Of a DNA stretch of 64,000 nt, positions 9,149-17,221 are shown one piece after another. Where the stretch lies: assembly GCF_900168295.1 (NCBI RefSeq), contig NZ_FVZL01000003.1, forward strand, positions 124,001 through 188,000, read 5' to 3'. The DNA comes from Arthrobacter sp. P2b (GTDB taxonomy: Bacteria; Actinomycetota; Actinomycetes; Actinomycetales; Micrococcaceae). Position numbers and translations under genes: made by a program. Every line of letters starts with the position of its first letter. The first letter of the stretch is position 1. The notes beneath the pieces were generated by a model. That model was not told where the DNA came from, did not search any database, and saw nothing but the letters and a program-made list of their open reading frames with translations.

Positions 9149-10245
9149 CCAACCCCGCAGACCACAGCTGGACCCACGCCGGACACGGCATGACGGCCGC
9201 TGAACCTTCGCTCAACACCAGCGCCATCGCCACGGGCCTCCAACTGCCCGCGGGTTTTGCCGCCATTGCCGAGGACGCTGAACTGGGCCCGGCCATCACC
9301 AACAACCTGGCCAAGGTGGAGAAGAAGCTCCGCGAAGCCATCGCCAACTCGGATCCCCTGGCTGACGCAACGTCGCGTCACCTGGTGGAAGCCGGCGGCA
9401 AGCGGATCCGGCCGCTGCTCACCCTGCTCTGCGCCCACCTCGGCGACGCATCCCTGCCCGCAGTGGTGCAGGCCGCCGTCGTGGTTGAACTGACGCACCT
9501 GGCAACCCTGTACCACGACGACGTGATGGACTCCGCCCCGTTCCGCCGTGGCGCCCCCACGGCCCACGAAGTGTGGGGAAATTCCGTAGCCGTCCTCACC
9601 GGCGACCTCATCTTTGCCCGCGCCTCCATCCTGGTGTCCGAGCTCGGCTCCCGGGCGCTGGGCATCCAGGCCCGCACCTTCGAGCGCCTGTGCCTGGGCC
9701 AGCTGCACGAAACCGTTGGGCCGCGTCCGGACGAGGATCCGGTGGCGCACTACCTCTCCGTGATCGCCGACAAGACCGGATCGCTGGTGGCCGCTTCCGG
9801 CCAGCTGGGCGCCATCTTCGCCGGAGCTGATCCCGAATTCGAAAATGTGCTCGTGGAGTACGGCGAGAAGGTGGGGGTTGCCTTCCAGCTCGCGGACGAC
9901 GTCATCGACGTTACCGGCGTCAAGGTGAAGTCCGGCAAGTCGCCGGGAACCGACCTGCGCGAAGGGGTGCCCACCCTGCCGGTGCTGCTCTTGCGCAAGG
10001 CTGCCGATGACGGCGACCAGTCCGCCGTCGAACTTCTCCGGCTGATCGACGGCGACCTGACCTCCGATGAGGCATTGGCCGAGGCTGTTGCCGGACTGCG
10101 CGAGCACCCCGTGACTGCAGAATCCTGGGTGGTTGCGCGCCGCTGGGCCAATGAAGCGATTGCCGCGTTGGCCCCGCTGCCCGAAGGCGTGGTCAAGGAT
10201 TCGCTGTCCAACTTCGCCCTGGCCGTGGTGGACCGCGCCAGCTAG
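9145..10245 (+). CDS. Long-chain polyprenyl diphosphate synthase
   Basis: The 366-residue trans-isoprenyl synthase builds the side chain of menaquinone. It has the first aspartate-rich motif YHDDVMDSA, the GGKRIRPLL segment, FERLCLGQLHE, and the second aspartate-rich motif QLADDVIDV. These two sites bind the magnesium-diphosphates. About 50 residues precede the usual family start. A GTG start inside the end of menJ (GTGA overlap) indicates translational coupling. Chain length cannot be fixed from sequence; hepta- to nonaprenyl would suit actinobacterial menaquinones. Confidence 0.92.
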   Translation: MTNPADHSWTHAGHGMTAAEPSLNTSAIATGLQLPAGFAAIAEDAELGPAITNNLAKVEKKLREAIANSDPLADATSRHLVEAGGKRIRPLLTLLCAHLGDASLPAVVQAAVVVELTHLATLYHDDVMDSAPFRRGAPTAHEVWGNSVAVLTGDLIFARASILVSELGSRALGIQARTFERLCLGQLHETVGPRPDEDPVAHYLSVIADKTGSLVAASGQLGAIFAGADPEFENVLVEYGEKVGVAFQLADDVIDVTGVKVKSGKSPGTDLREGVPTLPVLLLRKAADDGDQSAVELLRLIDGDLTSDEALAEAVAGLREHPVTAESWVVARRWANEAIAALAPLPEGVVKDSLSNFALAVVDRAS

Positions 10246-10262
10246 CTTTCTCTGGACATGTC

Positions 10263-10293
10263 GAAGCCCGGCTCCCCCCAGGCGCCGGGCTTC
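10263..10293 (+). terminator. Terminator after the menaquinone operon
   Basis: Arms GAAGCCCGGC (10263-10272) and GCCGGGCTTC (10284-10293) form a 10-base-pair stem with an 11-base loop, 18 bases after the polyprenyl synthase stop. The T-run is poor (TTCTCC). Confidence 0.6.
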
Positions 10294-10340
10294 TCCATGT
10301 GCGGCGCCGCCGTCCCGTTCGCCGGGGCGCCTGTTAACGG

Positions 10341-10398
10341 GATAGCCCCGGTCCGCAACAACAATACGAGTCATATGTTGCTGTGAACCGGGGCTATC
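10341..10398. repeat. Long intergenic inverted repeat
   Basis: Perfect 12-base arms GATAGCCCCGGT (10341-10352) and ACCGGGGCTATC (10387-10398) enclose a loop with a second pairing (GCAACA 10354-10359 with TGTTGC 10377-10382). It resembles the other intergenic palindromes in architecture, but its sequence has no second copy that I found in this window. Confidence 0.6.
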
Positions 10399-10525
10399 TC
10401 TCCGTTCGCATCAGACCCGCCGGAGGCGTTTAGCGGATCCGGAAATAGTCTATGACAGGTTTGTCACAAGACGCAAGTCCCTTGTTACTGTCCGTGTCAA
10501 AAACTTTCCGCCGCTGGATCTGGAG

Positions 10526-10610
10526 CCGTCGTGGGGCACTTTGAAGGCCTATGGCGGGATTTGGCGGCAAAGTCGCGGCGTGTCCGCGTCGAAGTGCCCC
10601 GGGACGGGCG
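10526..10610. repeat. Palindromic intergenic repeat, family A, copy 1
   Basis: The element opens CCGTCGTGGGGCACTTTG and closes with GAAGTGCCCCGGGACGGG, so its ends are inverted repeats about 85 bases apart. The last third (GTGTCCGCGTCGAAGTGCCCC region) recurs with few changes in copy 2 at 11516-11600. With the palindrome at 10341-10398 it fills most of the 427-base gap before the DUF559 gene; I see no gene in that gap. Confidence 0.75.
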
Positions 10611-10672
10611 GGTTGTCCACATGAGGCCGCTTCACACTGCTCCTGGTATGAGCTTCGCGCCACTGTGAATTC

Positions 10673-11512
10673 ATGGACATCGAAACCTTTCTACGGCGTC
10701 GGGGCGGCGTTGCCCGGACTGCCCGTCTCCTGAAAGCCGGCTACTCACGAACACGGCTGGACAAGGCACTAGGTGCCCGGCAAATTGTCCGGGTCCGGCG
10801 GGGTGTCTACAGCCTGCCGGACGAAGCCGGAGCCCTCGGGTTGGCGCTGCAGCACAATGCCCTACTGACTTGCCTGTCCGGCGCGCCCCTCTACCAGCTG
10901 TGGACGATGCAGGAGGCAGACAAGGTCCATCTGAGTCCGGGCCACAAAAAGACCGTGCCCGGAACGTTGACCCACGGCCGCATACTCCATCCTGTGCACC
11001 CCTGGCTGCCTGTCGCAGGTTTGGCCGACGTCCTGATCCATGCCTTGCACTGCCTGCCCGAGGTCGAGGCCTTGGTTATGGTTCAAAGCGCGGCACAGCG
11101 GGGAGACATCACCCTCGACTTCCTGCGCCGCAAGCTTCCCGGAAACCGTAATGCCCGCGCCCGCTCAGTTCTGGATTATGTGATCCCACGGGCGGACTCT
11201 GTTTTGGAGGTCCTGGCCAATTACCACTTCAGCCGGGCGGGGCTTCATGTCCGGAGGCATGTCCAGATTCCAGAAGTGGGCGAGGTGGATTTCCTGGTTG
11301 AGGAATGCCTGGTTGTGGAGACCGACGGGGCCACGCACCTGGAGCCCAACCAGGTCAAAAAGGACAGGACGCGCAACAATGCCACGGTGATTGGCGGCCG
11401 CCTCTGCCTGCGGTTCGGCTATGCCGACGTCGTCCATCACCCGGAGCGGATGGTGGCCCAAGTGTTGGCGGTGCTCGATCAGAGCCGGCGGGGAGCTTTT
11501 AGCGGCCGCTGA
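10673..11512 (+). CDS. AbiEi-like winged-helix / DUF559 (Vsr-fold endonuclease-like) protein
   Basis: This 279-residue protein has two parts. Residues 1-90 resemble the AbiEi antitoxin-type N-terminal domain (RRGGVARTARLLKAGYSRTRLDKAL, RRGVYSL). Residues 190-279 are DUF559-like with a PD-(D/E)xK-type core, GEVDFLVEECLVVETDG, followed by KKDRTRNNATVIGG and LRFGYADV. Such proteins are frequent single genes in actinobacteria and are usually annotated hypothetical; nuclease activity is only predicted. No AbiEii-like toxin partner is adjacent. Family A palindromes lie on both sides, suggesting cassette-like movement. Confidence 0.8.
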   Translation: MDIETFLRRRGGVARTARLLKAGYSRTRLDKALGARQIVRVRRGVYSLPDEAGALGLALQHNALLTCLSGAPLYQLWTMQEADKVHLSPGHKKTVPGTLTHGRILHPVHPWLPVAGLADVLIHALHCLPEVEALVMVQSAAQRGDITLDFLRRKLPGNRNARARSVLDYVIPRADSVLEVLANYHFSRAGLHVRRHVQIPEVGEVDFLVEECLVVETDGATHLEPNQVKKDRTRNNATVIGGRLCLRFGYADVVHHPERMVAQVLAVLDQSRRGAFSGR

Positions 11513-11515
11513 GTA

Positions 11516-11600
11516 CCGCCGTCGTGGGGCACTTTGGCCGCTGCAGGCCGAGGAACGGACCCGATATCCCGCGTGTCCGTGTCAAAGTGCCCCAGCAAGG
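11516..11600. repeat. Palindromic intergenic repeat, family A, copy 2
   Basis: It opens CCGCCGTCGTGGGGCACTTTG three bases after the DUF559 stop and closes GTCAAAGTGCCCCAGCAAGG. The central part differs from copy 1, while ends and the GTGTCCG segment are shared. It probably also acts as the transcription end for the convergent genes. Confidence 0.75.
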
Positions 11601-11624
11601 CCGGAGGACCGAAGCAGAGGAGCC

Positions 11625-12053
11625 CTAGTCCTCTTCGTCGTCCTCGAAGGCCCACTCGAACATGTCGAACACGAACTCGGAGAAGGTGCCTTCTTCGGAC
11701 TTCCACTGGCCGCGGGCGTTGTTGCGGCGGTACACGATGGGGTCCGGGATGCCGAGGTCGCCCACACGGAAGCCCCAGGTGAACTGCTCTTCCTCGTCCT
11801 CGAGGAACATGAGGAAACCTTCGTCGTCCACCTCGAGCTCTTCGGGGTCCCAGAAGTAGTGGTAGGCCTCCATGAGGTCCTCGCAGCCACCCAGGGCGAG
11901 GTAGAACTCCCGGAGGACCAGGGGGATCTGGAACTGGTGCTCGGCCAGGGCCTTGTCCAGCTCCTCTTCGGACAGCCCGTCCTCTTCCTGCCATTCATCC
12001 TCGAGATACTTCGGAACAAGCGAGCGGAACTTCTCGAGGAACATGTCAGTCAT
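11625..12053 (-). CDS. Acidic SUKH/SMI1-KNR4-like protein
   Basis: The 142-residue protein is extremely acidic (ends EWAFEDDEED). The order GLSEEELDKALAEHQFQIPLVLREFYLALGG, then YHYFWDPEEL, FLMFLEDEEEQFTWGF and DPIVYRRNN, is like SUKH-superfamily proteins, which often serve as immunity proteins against nuclease toxins. That assignment is by pattern only. The ATG at 12053 was preferred to 12059 because AGGA sits at proper distance. It neighbours a predicted DUF559 nuclease transcribed toward it, which is suggestive but not evidence of a pair. Confidence 0.7.
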   Translation of the reverse strand: MTDMFLEKFRSLVPKYLEDEWQEEDGLSEEELDKALAEHQFQIPLVLREFYLALGGCEDLMEAYHYFWDPEELEVDDEGFLMFLEDEEEQFTWGFRVGDLGIPDPIVYRRNNARGQWKSEEGTFSEFVFDMFEWAFEDDEED

Positions 12054-12066
12054 GCTCATATCCTAG

Positions 12067-12735
12067 CTAATTGCGGACCCTCGCTTCGCCGCCGTCAGGG
12101 CCCGGCCGGTGCCACCCCTGGACCGCCAGCGGCACGTACCAGGACCGGCGCCACGCCACCACCCGGAAGGCAAAAACAACAGCCGCAACCAGGCACGCAG
12201 TGACGGCATTAAATGAACCCGTCACCCACAGCACCGAGGTAAGGGTTGCCCCGCTGAAGGCCGGCAGCGCATACAGATCCCCGGCATCAAACAGCTGCGG
12301 CACCTCGTTGGCAGTAATATCCCGCAGCAGCCCGCCGCCCACCGCAGTAGTGACGCCCAGCAGGACTGCCGCAAGCGGGTTCATTCCCAACGAAATCGCC
12401 TTCAGGGTGCCGGTGATGCAGAACAATGCCAACCCGCCGGCGTCGAACAGGACCAAAAGCGAGGTGAAACGCTGGACGCTGGAGTACAGGAAATACACCA
12501 GCACCGTTGCCAGCAGCGGCGGCACCAGGTAGGCCGGGTTGGTGAAGGCGGCCGGAACGGTGTTGAGGATGATGTCGCGGATTACGCCCCCGCCCAGGGA
12601 CACCAGCGAGGCCAAAAGGAGCGAGCCCAGGATGTCGAACCGCTTGCGTGCCGCCAGCAGGGATCCCGAGACGGCAAAGAAAAAGATGCCGGCCAGGTCC
12701 AGCCATACCAGGGCGATGTCAAAAGGGAATGTCAT
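12067..12735 (-). CDS. TRIC cation channel / UPF0126 family membrane protein
   Basis: The 222-residue membrane protein has about seven hydrophobic helices and the internal duplication of the family: GGGVIRDIILNTVP in the first half and GGGLLRDITANEVP in the second. Prokaryotic TRIC proteins are trimeric monovalent-cation channels; the older name is UPF0126/YicG. The stop is 14 bases upstream of the SUKH-like gene, so the two may be cotranscribed. The ATG at 12735 is used because the longer reading needs a TTG start. Confidence 0.85.
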   Translation of the reverse strand: MTFPFDIALVWLDLAGIFFFAVSGSLLAARKRFDILGSLLLASLVSLGGGVIRDIILNTVPAAFTNPAYLVPPLLATVLVYFLYSSVQRFTSLLVLFDAGGLALFCITGTLKAISLGMNPLAAVLLGVTTAVGGGLLRDITANEVPQLFDAGDLYALPAFSGATLTSVLWVTGSFNAVTACLVAAVVFAFRVVAWRRSWYVPLAVQGWHRPGPDGGEARVRN

Positions 12736-12795
12736 GGAGCGTCCCGGCAATTCAAAGAGGGCGGACAGGGCGGCTCCAACGTTACGCTAGCCCCT

Positions 12796-13677
12796 ATGAA
12801 CAGCCCCATCATGATCGCCTGCGCCCATGGGACGTCCAACACACAGGGAGCCGCGGAGGTCAACGCCCTGCGCGCCGGCATCGCCGCCCTCCGCCCCGGC
12901 CTCGACGTCCGGGAAGCGTACGTGGACGTCCAGCAGCCCGACCTGGTGGACGTGGTGGCGGGCCTGCCGGAGGGGGAGTCCGCCGTCGTGGTGCCGCTGC
13001 TGCTGAGCGTGGGCTACCACGTGAAGGTGGACATCGCGCGGGCAGTCAAGAGCCGCCCGGGCAGCGCGGCGGCCGCACCGCTGGGCCCGGATCCCCGCCT
13101 GGCGGCACTGCTCGACCAGCGGCTGCGCGAAGCCGGGGTAACGGACAACGACGTGATCGTGCTGGCCGCTGCCGGTTCGTCCAACCCCAACGCCGCGCTC
13201 AGCGTGGAGGAGCTGCTGGGCCAGCTGCAGGAGCTGCGGTCCAACCGGATCGTGGCCGCCTATGGTGCCTCCGCCAAGCCTTCCGTGCCCGACGCCGTCG
13301 CGATGCTTCGGGAGGAACTGGAAGGCGGTGCCGGCGCGGGGGAGTCCGCGGGAGCGGTCGACGTCGGCGGGCGCGTCGTGATTGCCTCATACCTCCTGGC
13401 GCCGGGCTTCTTCCACGACCAGCTCGCCAAAGCGGGCGCCGACCTCATCACCGAGCCGCTGCTGCCGTCCCCGGTGCTCGCCGAGATTGCGTTGGAACGG
13501 TACGACGCCGCCGTCGCGAAGGCCCGGGAAGCCGCCGCAGCAGCGCCGGCTGCGCAGCCGGCGAAACCGAAGGTTAAGGGCCCGGCGGAAGCCGCCGCGG
13601 ACCGCCCGTCCGATGCACAGCATGAAGGCTTCTTCAAGGCCGTCCGGCGTTTCGTGACGAAATATTTCCCTAGGTGA
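12796..13677 (+). CDS. Sirohydrochlorin ferrochelatase (CbiX family)
   Basis: The 293-residue protein inserts iron into sirohydrochlorin to give siroheme for sulfite reductase. It has two CbiX-like halves: CAHGTSNTQGAAE with the metal-binding histidine, VVPLLLSVGYHVKVDI, and a second half with AAAGSSNPNA and IASYLLAPGFFHDQL. A charged, alanine/proline-rich tail follows from about residue 245. TACGCT seven bases before the ATG fits a leaderless start. It is immediately upstream of the sulfite reductase gene, which explains the role; cobalt specificity is less likely because no cobalamin genes are near. Confidence 0.85.
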   Translation: MNSPIMIACAHGTSNTQGAAEVNALRAGIAALRPGLDVREAYVDVQQPDLVDVVAGLPEGESAVVVPLLLSVGYHVKVDIARAVKSRPGSAAAAPLGPDPRLAALLDQRLREAGVTDNDVIVLAAAGSSNPNAALSVEELLGQLQELRSNRIVAAYGASAKPSVPDAVAMLREELEGGAGAGESAGAVDVGGRVVIASYLLAPGFFHDQLAKAGADLITEPLLPSPVLAEIALERYDAAVAKAREAAAAAPAAQPAKPKVKGPAEAAADRPSDAQHEGFFKAVRRFVTKYFPR

Positions 13678-13695
13678 CTTAGCGTTTCCGGGCCT

Positions 13696-13731
13696 TTGTG
13701 ACGCAATTCGGGCGGGACCTACAGTCGATGC
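13696..13731 (+). promoter_or_regulatory. Leaderless promoter of the sulfite reductase operon
   Basis: TTGTGA (13696-13701), an 18-base spacer and TACAGT (13720-13725) lie so that transcription would begin at or next to the ATG at 13732, six bases later; there is no ribosome site. The word TGTGACGC (13697-13704) overlaps the -35 box and recurs at the other two sulfur promoters. Confidence 0.6.
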
Positions 13732-15477
13732 ATGACTGATACAGCTCTAGCCGGAGCGTCCGCGGACTCCGCTGCCCCTAAGCGCCCCGCCCGCCCTGCC
13801 CGTCCCGCTGCAAAGCCGCACGGGCAGTGGAAAGTGGACGGCAAGACGCCCCTGAACGCCAACGAAACCTGGAAACAGGAAGACGACGGCCTTAACGTGC
13901 GCGAGCGTATCGAAACCATCTACGCCAAGGAAGGCTTCGACGCCATCCCGGGCCAGGACCTGCACGGCCGGTTCCGCTGGTGGGGACTGTACACCCAGCG
14001 CAAGCAGGGGATCGACGGCGGCAAGACCGCAACGCTGGAGCCGCACGAGCTCGAAGACAAGTACTTCATGCTCCGTGTGAGGATCGACGGCGGCGCGCTC
14101 ACCACCGAGCAGCTGCGCGTCATCGGCCAGATCTCCGTGGACTTCGCTCGGGACTCCGCCGACCTCACGGACCGCCAGAACATCCAGCTGCACTGGATCC
14201 GCGTGGAGGACATCCCCGAAATCTGGAACCGCCTGGAAGGTGTTGGCCTGTCCACCACCGAGGCCTGCGGCGACGTTCCCCGCGTGATCCTGGGCTCGCC
14301 CGTGGCCGGCATCGCCAAGGACGAGATCATCGACCCCACCCCGCTGATCGCCGAGCTGGGGGAGCGGTTCATCGGCAACCCGCTGCTGTCCAACCTGCCC
14401 CGCAAGTACAAGACCGCCATCACCGGGCATCCGAGCCAGGACGTGGTCCACGAGATCAACGACTTCGCCCTCGTGGGTGTGCGCCACCCCGAGCTGGGCA
14501 TCGGCTACGACCTCTGGGCCGGCGGCGCGCTGTCCACCAACCCCATGCTCGGCAAGCGCCTGGGCGCCTTCGTGACTCCGGAGCAGGCCGCGGATGTGTG
14601 GCTCGGCGTCACCAGCATCTTCCGCGACTACGGCTACCGGCGCATGCGCACCAAGGCCCGCCTGAAGTTCCTGATGGCCGACTGGGGACCGGAGAAGTTC
14701 CGCCAGATCCTGGAGGACGAATACCTGGGCTACAAGCTGGCCGACGGCCCCGCCGCGCCCAAGCCCACCACCCCCGGCGACCATGTGGGCGTGCACGAGC
14801 AGAAGGACGGCAAGTTCTTCATCGGCGCCACGCCGGTGGCCGGCCGCCTGTCAGGGGCCGCCCTGGTCAAGCTCGCGGACACCCTTGAGGCCCGCGGCTC
14901 CTACCGCCTGCGCACCACCCCGCACCAGAAGCTCGTTGTCCTGGACGTCGAGAAGGACCACGTGGAGCCCCTGGTGGCCGAGCTCGACGCGCTGGGCCTG
15001 TCCGCCCGCCCGTCCGTGTTCCGCCGCGGCACCATCGCCTGCACCGGCATCGAGTACTGCAAACTGGCCATCGTGGAGACCAAGCACACCGCCGCCACCG
15101 CCGTTGCCGAACTTGAGCGCCGCCTGGCCGACCTCGCCGAATCCGGCGAGCTGCCGCACGCGCTGTCCCTGCACATCAACGGCTGCCCCAACTCCTGCGC
15201 CCGCATCCAGACCGCGGACATCGGGCTTAAGGGCATGATGCTTCCCACGCCCGACGGCGACCCCTCCCCGGGTTTCCAGGTCCACCTGGGCGGCGGGCTG
15301 GCTTCCAGCAGCCGCGAAGAGGCCGGCCTGGGACGCACCGTCCGCGGCCTAAAGGTGTACGTGGACGACCTGCCCGACTACGTTGAGCGCGTTGTCCGCA
15401 CCTTCGTTGCCCAGCGCGCCGAGGGCCAGACCTTCGCCGAATGGGCCCACGCAGCAGACGAGGAGGCACTCCAGTAA
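13732..15477 (+). CDS. sir: Ferredoxin-dependent assimilatory sulfite reductase (nitrite/sulfite reductase family)
   Basis: The 581-residue protein reduces sulfite to sulfide with six electrons. It has two ferredoxin-like half-domains and the siroheme/4Fe-4S cysteines Cys437 and Cys443 (CTGIEYCKLAIVETK) and Cys485 and Cys489 (NGCPNSC). Sulfite rather than nitrite is favoured because cysH, cysD and cysN follow in the same operon. About 35 residues of proline/alanine-rich sequence precede the conserved part. The stop overlaps the cysH start (TAATG), indicating coupling. Confidence 0.92.
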   Translation: MTDTALAGASADSAAPKRPARPARPAAKPHGQWKVDGKTPLNANETWKQEDDGLNVRERIETIYAKEGFDAIPGQDLHGRFRWWGLYTQRKQGIDGGKTATLEPHELEDKYFMLRVRIDGGALTTEQLRVIGQISVDFARDSADLTDRQNIQLHWIRVEDIPEIWNRLEGVGLSTTEACGDVPRVILGSPVAGIAKDEIIDPTPLIAELGERFIGNPLLSNLPRKYKTAITGHPSQDVVHEINDFALVGVRHPELGIGYDLWAGGALSTNPMLGKRLGAFVTPEQAADVWLGVTSIFRDYGYRRMRTKARLKFLMADWGPEKFRQILEDEYLGYKLADGPAAPKPTTPGDHVGVHEQKDGKFFIGATPVAGRLSGAALVKLADTLEARGSYRLRTTPHQKLVVLDVEKDHVEPLVAELDALGLSARPSVFRRGTIACTGIEYCKLAIVETKHTAATAVAELERRLADLAESGELPHALSLHINGCPNSCARIQTADIGLKGMMLPTPDGDPSPGFQVHLGGGLASSSREEAGLGRTVRGLKVYVDDLPDYVERVVRTFVAQRAEGQTFAEWAHAADEEALQ

Positions 15478-16277
15478 TGAGCAAGCACGCACTCGGAGTA
15501 GACCCTGTGGTTGAGCCGGCTGAGGCAAAGGCGACGGTGGTTGAGCTTGTCGAAACCAAGGCTGCCGAAACCCCCAAGCTCCGCTCGAAGGAAGAGCTGA
15601 AGGCCCTGGCCGAAGCCGGCGCCGCCGAGCTTGGCTGGGACGCCCCAGCCCGCGACGTCATCGCCTGGGTGGAGCGCAACTTCGACCTGCCCGCCGTCGC
15701 CGTCGCCTGCTCCATGGCCGACGCCGTCCTGCCGGCCCTGGTCGCGGACCAGATGCCCGGCGTCGACGTCCTGTTCCTGGAGACCGGCTACCACTTCCCG
15801 GAAACCTACGCCACGCGTGACGAGGTGGCCGCAAACCTCCGCGTCAACGTGGTGGACGTGCGCCCCGAGAACACCGTGGAACAGCAGGACCGCCTCCTGG
15901 GCAAGGACCTCTTCGCCCGCGACGCCGCCCAGTGCTGCGCCCTCCGCAAGGTGGCCCCGCTGCGCCGCACCCTGTCCGGCTACGAACTCTGGTTCACCGG
16001 CGTCCGCCGTGACGAGGCACCCACGCGCACCAACACCCCGCTGGTCACCTGGGACGAGGCCAACGGCCTGGTCAAGGTGAACCCGGTGGCCGCGTGGACC
16101 TTCGACCAGCTGGTCCAGTACTCGGACGACAACCTCCTGCCCGTCAACCCGCTGCTTTCCCAGGGTTACCCCTCCATTGGCTGCCAGCCCTGCACCCGGA
16201 AGGTGGCGCCGGGCGACGACCCCCGCGCCGGCCGCTGGGCAGGGACCGACAAGACAGAATGCGGACTACACGTATGA
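15477..16277 (+). CDS. cysH: Adenylylsulfate (APS) reductase, iron-sulfur type
   Basis: The 266-residue enzyme reduces activated sulfate to sulfite. The PAPS-reductase core begins near residue 70 (VAVACSMADAVLP); LETGYHFPET, GVRRDEAPTR and the catalytic ECGLH at the end are present. Paired cysteines Cys153-Cys154 and Cys236/Cys239 mark a 4Fe-4S cluster, the feature of APS rather than PAPS reductases, and no APS kinase gene is in the window. The ATG overlaps the sir stop; AGGAGG lies upstream. Residues 20-28 (TVVELVETK) are encoded by a dispersed repeat, so the first 30 or so residues look like an added extension. Confidence 0.92.
   Translation: MSKHALGVDPVVEPAEAKATVVELVETKAAETPKLRSKEELKALAEAGAAELGWDAPARDVIAWVERNFDLPAVAVACSMADAVLPALVADQMPGVDVLFLETGYHFPETYATRDEVAANLRVNVVDVRPENTVEQQDRLLGKDLFARDAAQCCALRKVAPLRRTLSGYELWFTGVRRDEAPTRTNTPLVTWDEANGLVKVNPVAAWTFDQLVQYSDDNLLPVNPLLSQGYPSIGCQPCTRKVAPGDDPRAGRWAGTDKTECGLHV
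15506..15560 (+). repeat. Family E repeat fragments within the cysH N-terminal codons
   Basis: GTGGTTGAGCTTGTCGAAAC (15537-15556) matches, as the reverse complement of GTTTCGACAAGCTCAACCAC, an arm of the palindrome at 39765-39810 (shared core GAGCTTGTCGAAACCAAG). A weaker copy, GTGGTTGAGCCGGCTGAGGC, starts at 15507. The reading frame stays open through both and adds Val-Val-Glu-type residues to CysH. Confidence 0.65.
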
Positions 16278-17221
16278 GCACTTCCCTAACCGAGGAGACC
16301 ACCCAGGTGACTGAAGCCGCCGTTTCCACGCGCCTCTCCAGCCTGGACACCCTTGAGTCCGAGGCCATCCACATCATCCGCGAGGTTGTTGCCGAGTTCG
16401 AGAAGCCCGCGCTGCTCTTCTCCGGCGGCAAGGACTCCGTGGTGATGCTGCACCTGGCCACCAAGGCATTCTGGCCCGGCAAGGTCCCGTTCCCCGTGCT
16501 GCACGTGGACACCGGCCACAACTTCCCGGAGGTCATCGACTTCCGCGACCGCACCGTGGAGCGCCTGGGCCTGAGGCTCGTGGTCGGCTCCGTGCAGGAG
16601 TTCATCGACCGCGGCGAGCTCGCCGAGCGTGCCGACGGCACCCGTAACCCGCTGCAGACCGTCCCGCTGCTGGACGCCATCCAGCAGAACAAGTTCGACG
16701 CCGTGTTCGGCGGCGGCCGCCGCGACGAGGACAAGGCCCGCGCCAAGGAGCGCATCCTGAGCCTGCGCGACGAGTTCGGCCAGTGGGACCCGCGCAACCA
16801 GCGCCCCGAGCTGTGGAACCTCTACAACGGCCGCCACACCGTGGGCCAGCACGTCCGCGCGTTCCCCATCAGCAACTGGACCGAGCTGGACATCTGGCGC
16901 TACATCGAGCGCGAGAACATCGAGCTGCCCGGCCTGTACTACGCCCACGAGCGCGAGGTTTTCGCCCGCGACGGCATGTGGCGCGCAGTGGGCGAGGTGT
17001 CCCAGCCGCTGCCCCACGAGGAAGTCATCACCAAGACCGTCCGCTACCGCACCGTGGGCGACATGTCCTGCACCGGCGCCGTCGAGTCCGACGCGTACAC
17101 GGTGGCCGACGTCGTGGTTGAAGTCGCTGCCTCCACCCTCACCGAACGTGGCGCCACCCGTGCAGATGACCGCATCTCCGAGGCAGCCATGGAAGACCGC
17201 AAGAAGGACGGGTATTTCTAA
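16274..17221 (+). CDS. cysD: Sulfate adenylyltransferase subunit 2
   Basis: The 315-residue subunit carries the ATP pyrophosphatase (PP-loop) site SGGKDS at residues 50-55 and the family blocks HVDTGHNFPEVI, FGGGRRDEDKARAKER, NLYNGRHTVGQHVRAFPISNWTELDIW and a C-terminal EAAMEDRKKDGYF. With CysN it makes adenylyl-sulfate from ATP and sulfate. Its ATG overlaps the cysH stop (ATGA), showing coupling. The first 20 residues are variable. Confidence 0.95.
   Translation: MSTSLTEETTQVTEAAVSTRLSSLDTLESEAIHIIREVVAEFEKPALLFSGGKDSVVMLHLATKAFWPGKVPFPVLHVDTGHNFPEVIDFRDRTVERLGLRLVVGSVQEFIDRGELAERADGTRNPLQTVPLLDAIQQNKFDAVFGGGRRDEDKARAKERILSLRDEFGQWDPRNQRPELWNLYNGRHTVGQHVRAFPISNWTELDIWRYIERENIELPGLYYAHEREVFARDGMWRAVGEVSQPLPHEEVITKTVRYRTVGDMSCTGAVESDAYTVADVVVEVAASTLTERGATRADDRISEAAMEDRKKDGYF

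Noticed and set aside
10430..10663. Small minus-strand frame before the DUF559 gene
   Set aside because: It runs through the family A palindrome, and its translation looks noncoding.
12796..13677. Cobalt chelatase for cobalamin
   Set aside because: No cobalamin pathway genes are near, and the gene is directly upstream of the siroheme-dependent sulfite reductase.
13747..14796. Long open frames on the strand opposite sir and many other genes
   Set aside because: High G+C produces long antisense frames; their translations are low-complexity and lack domains or ribosome sites.
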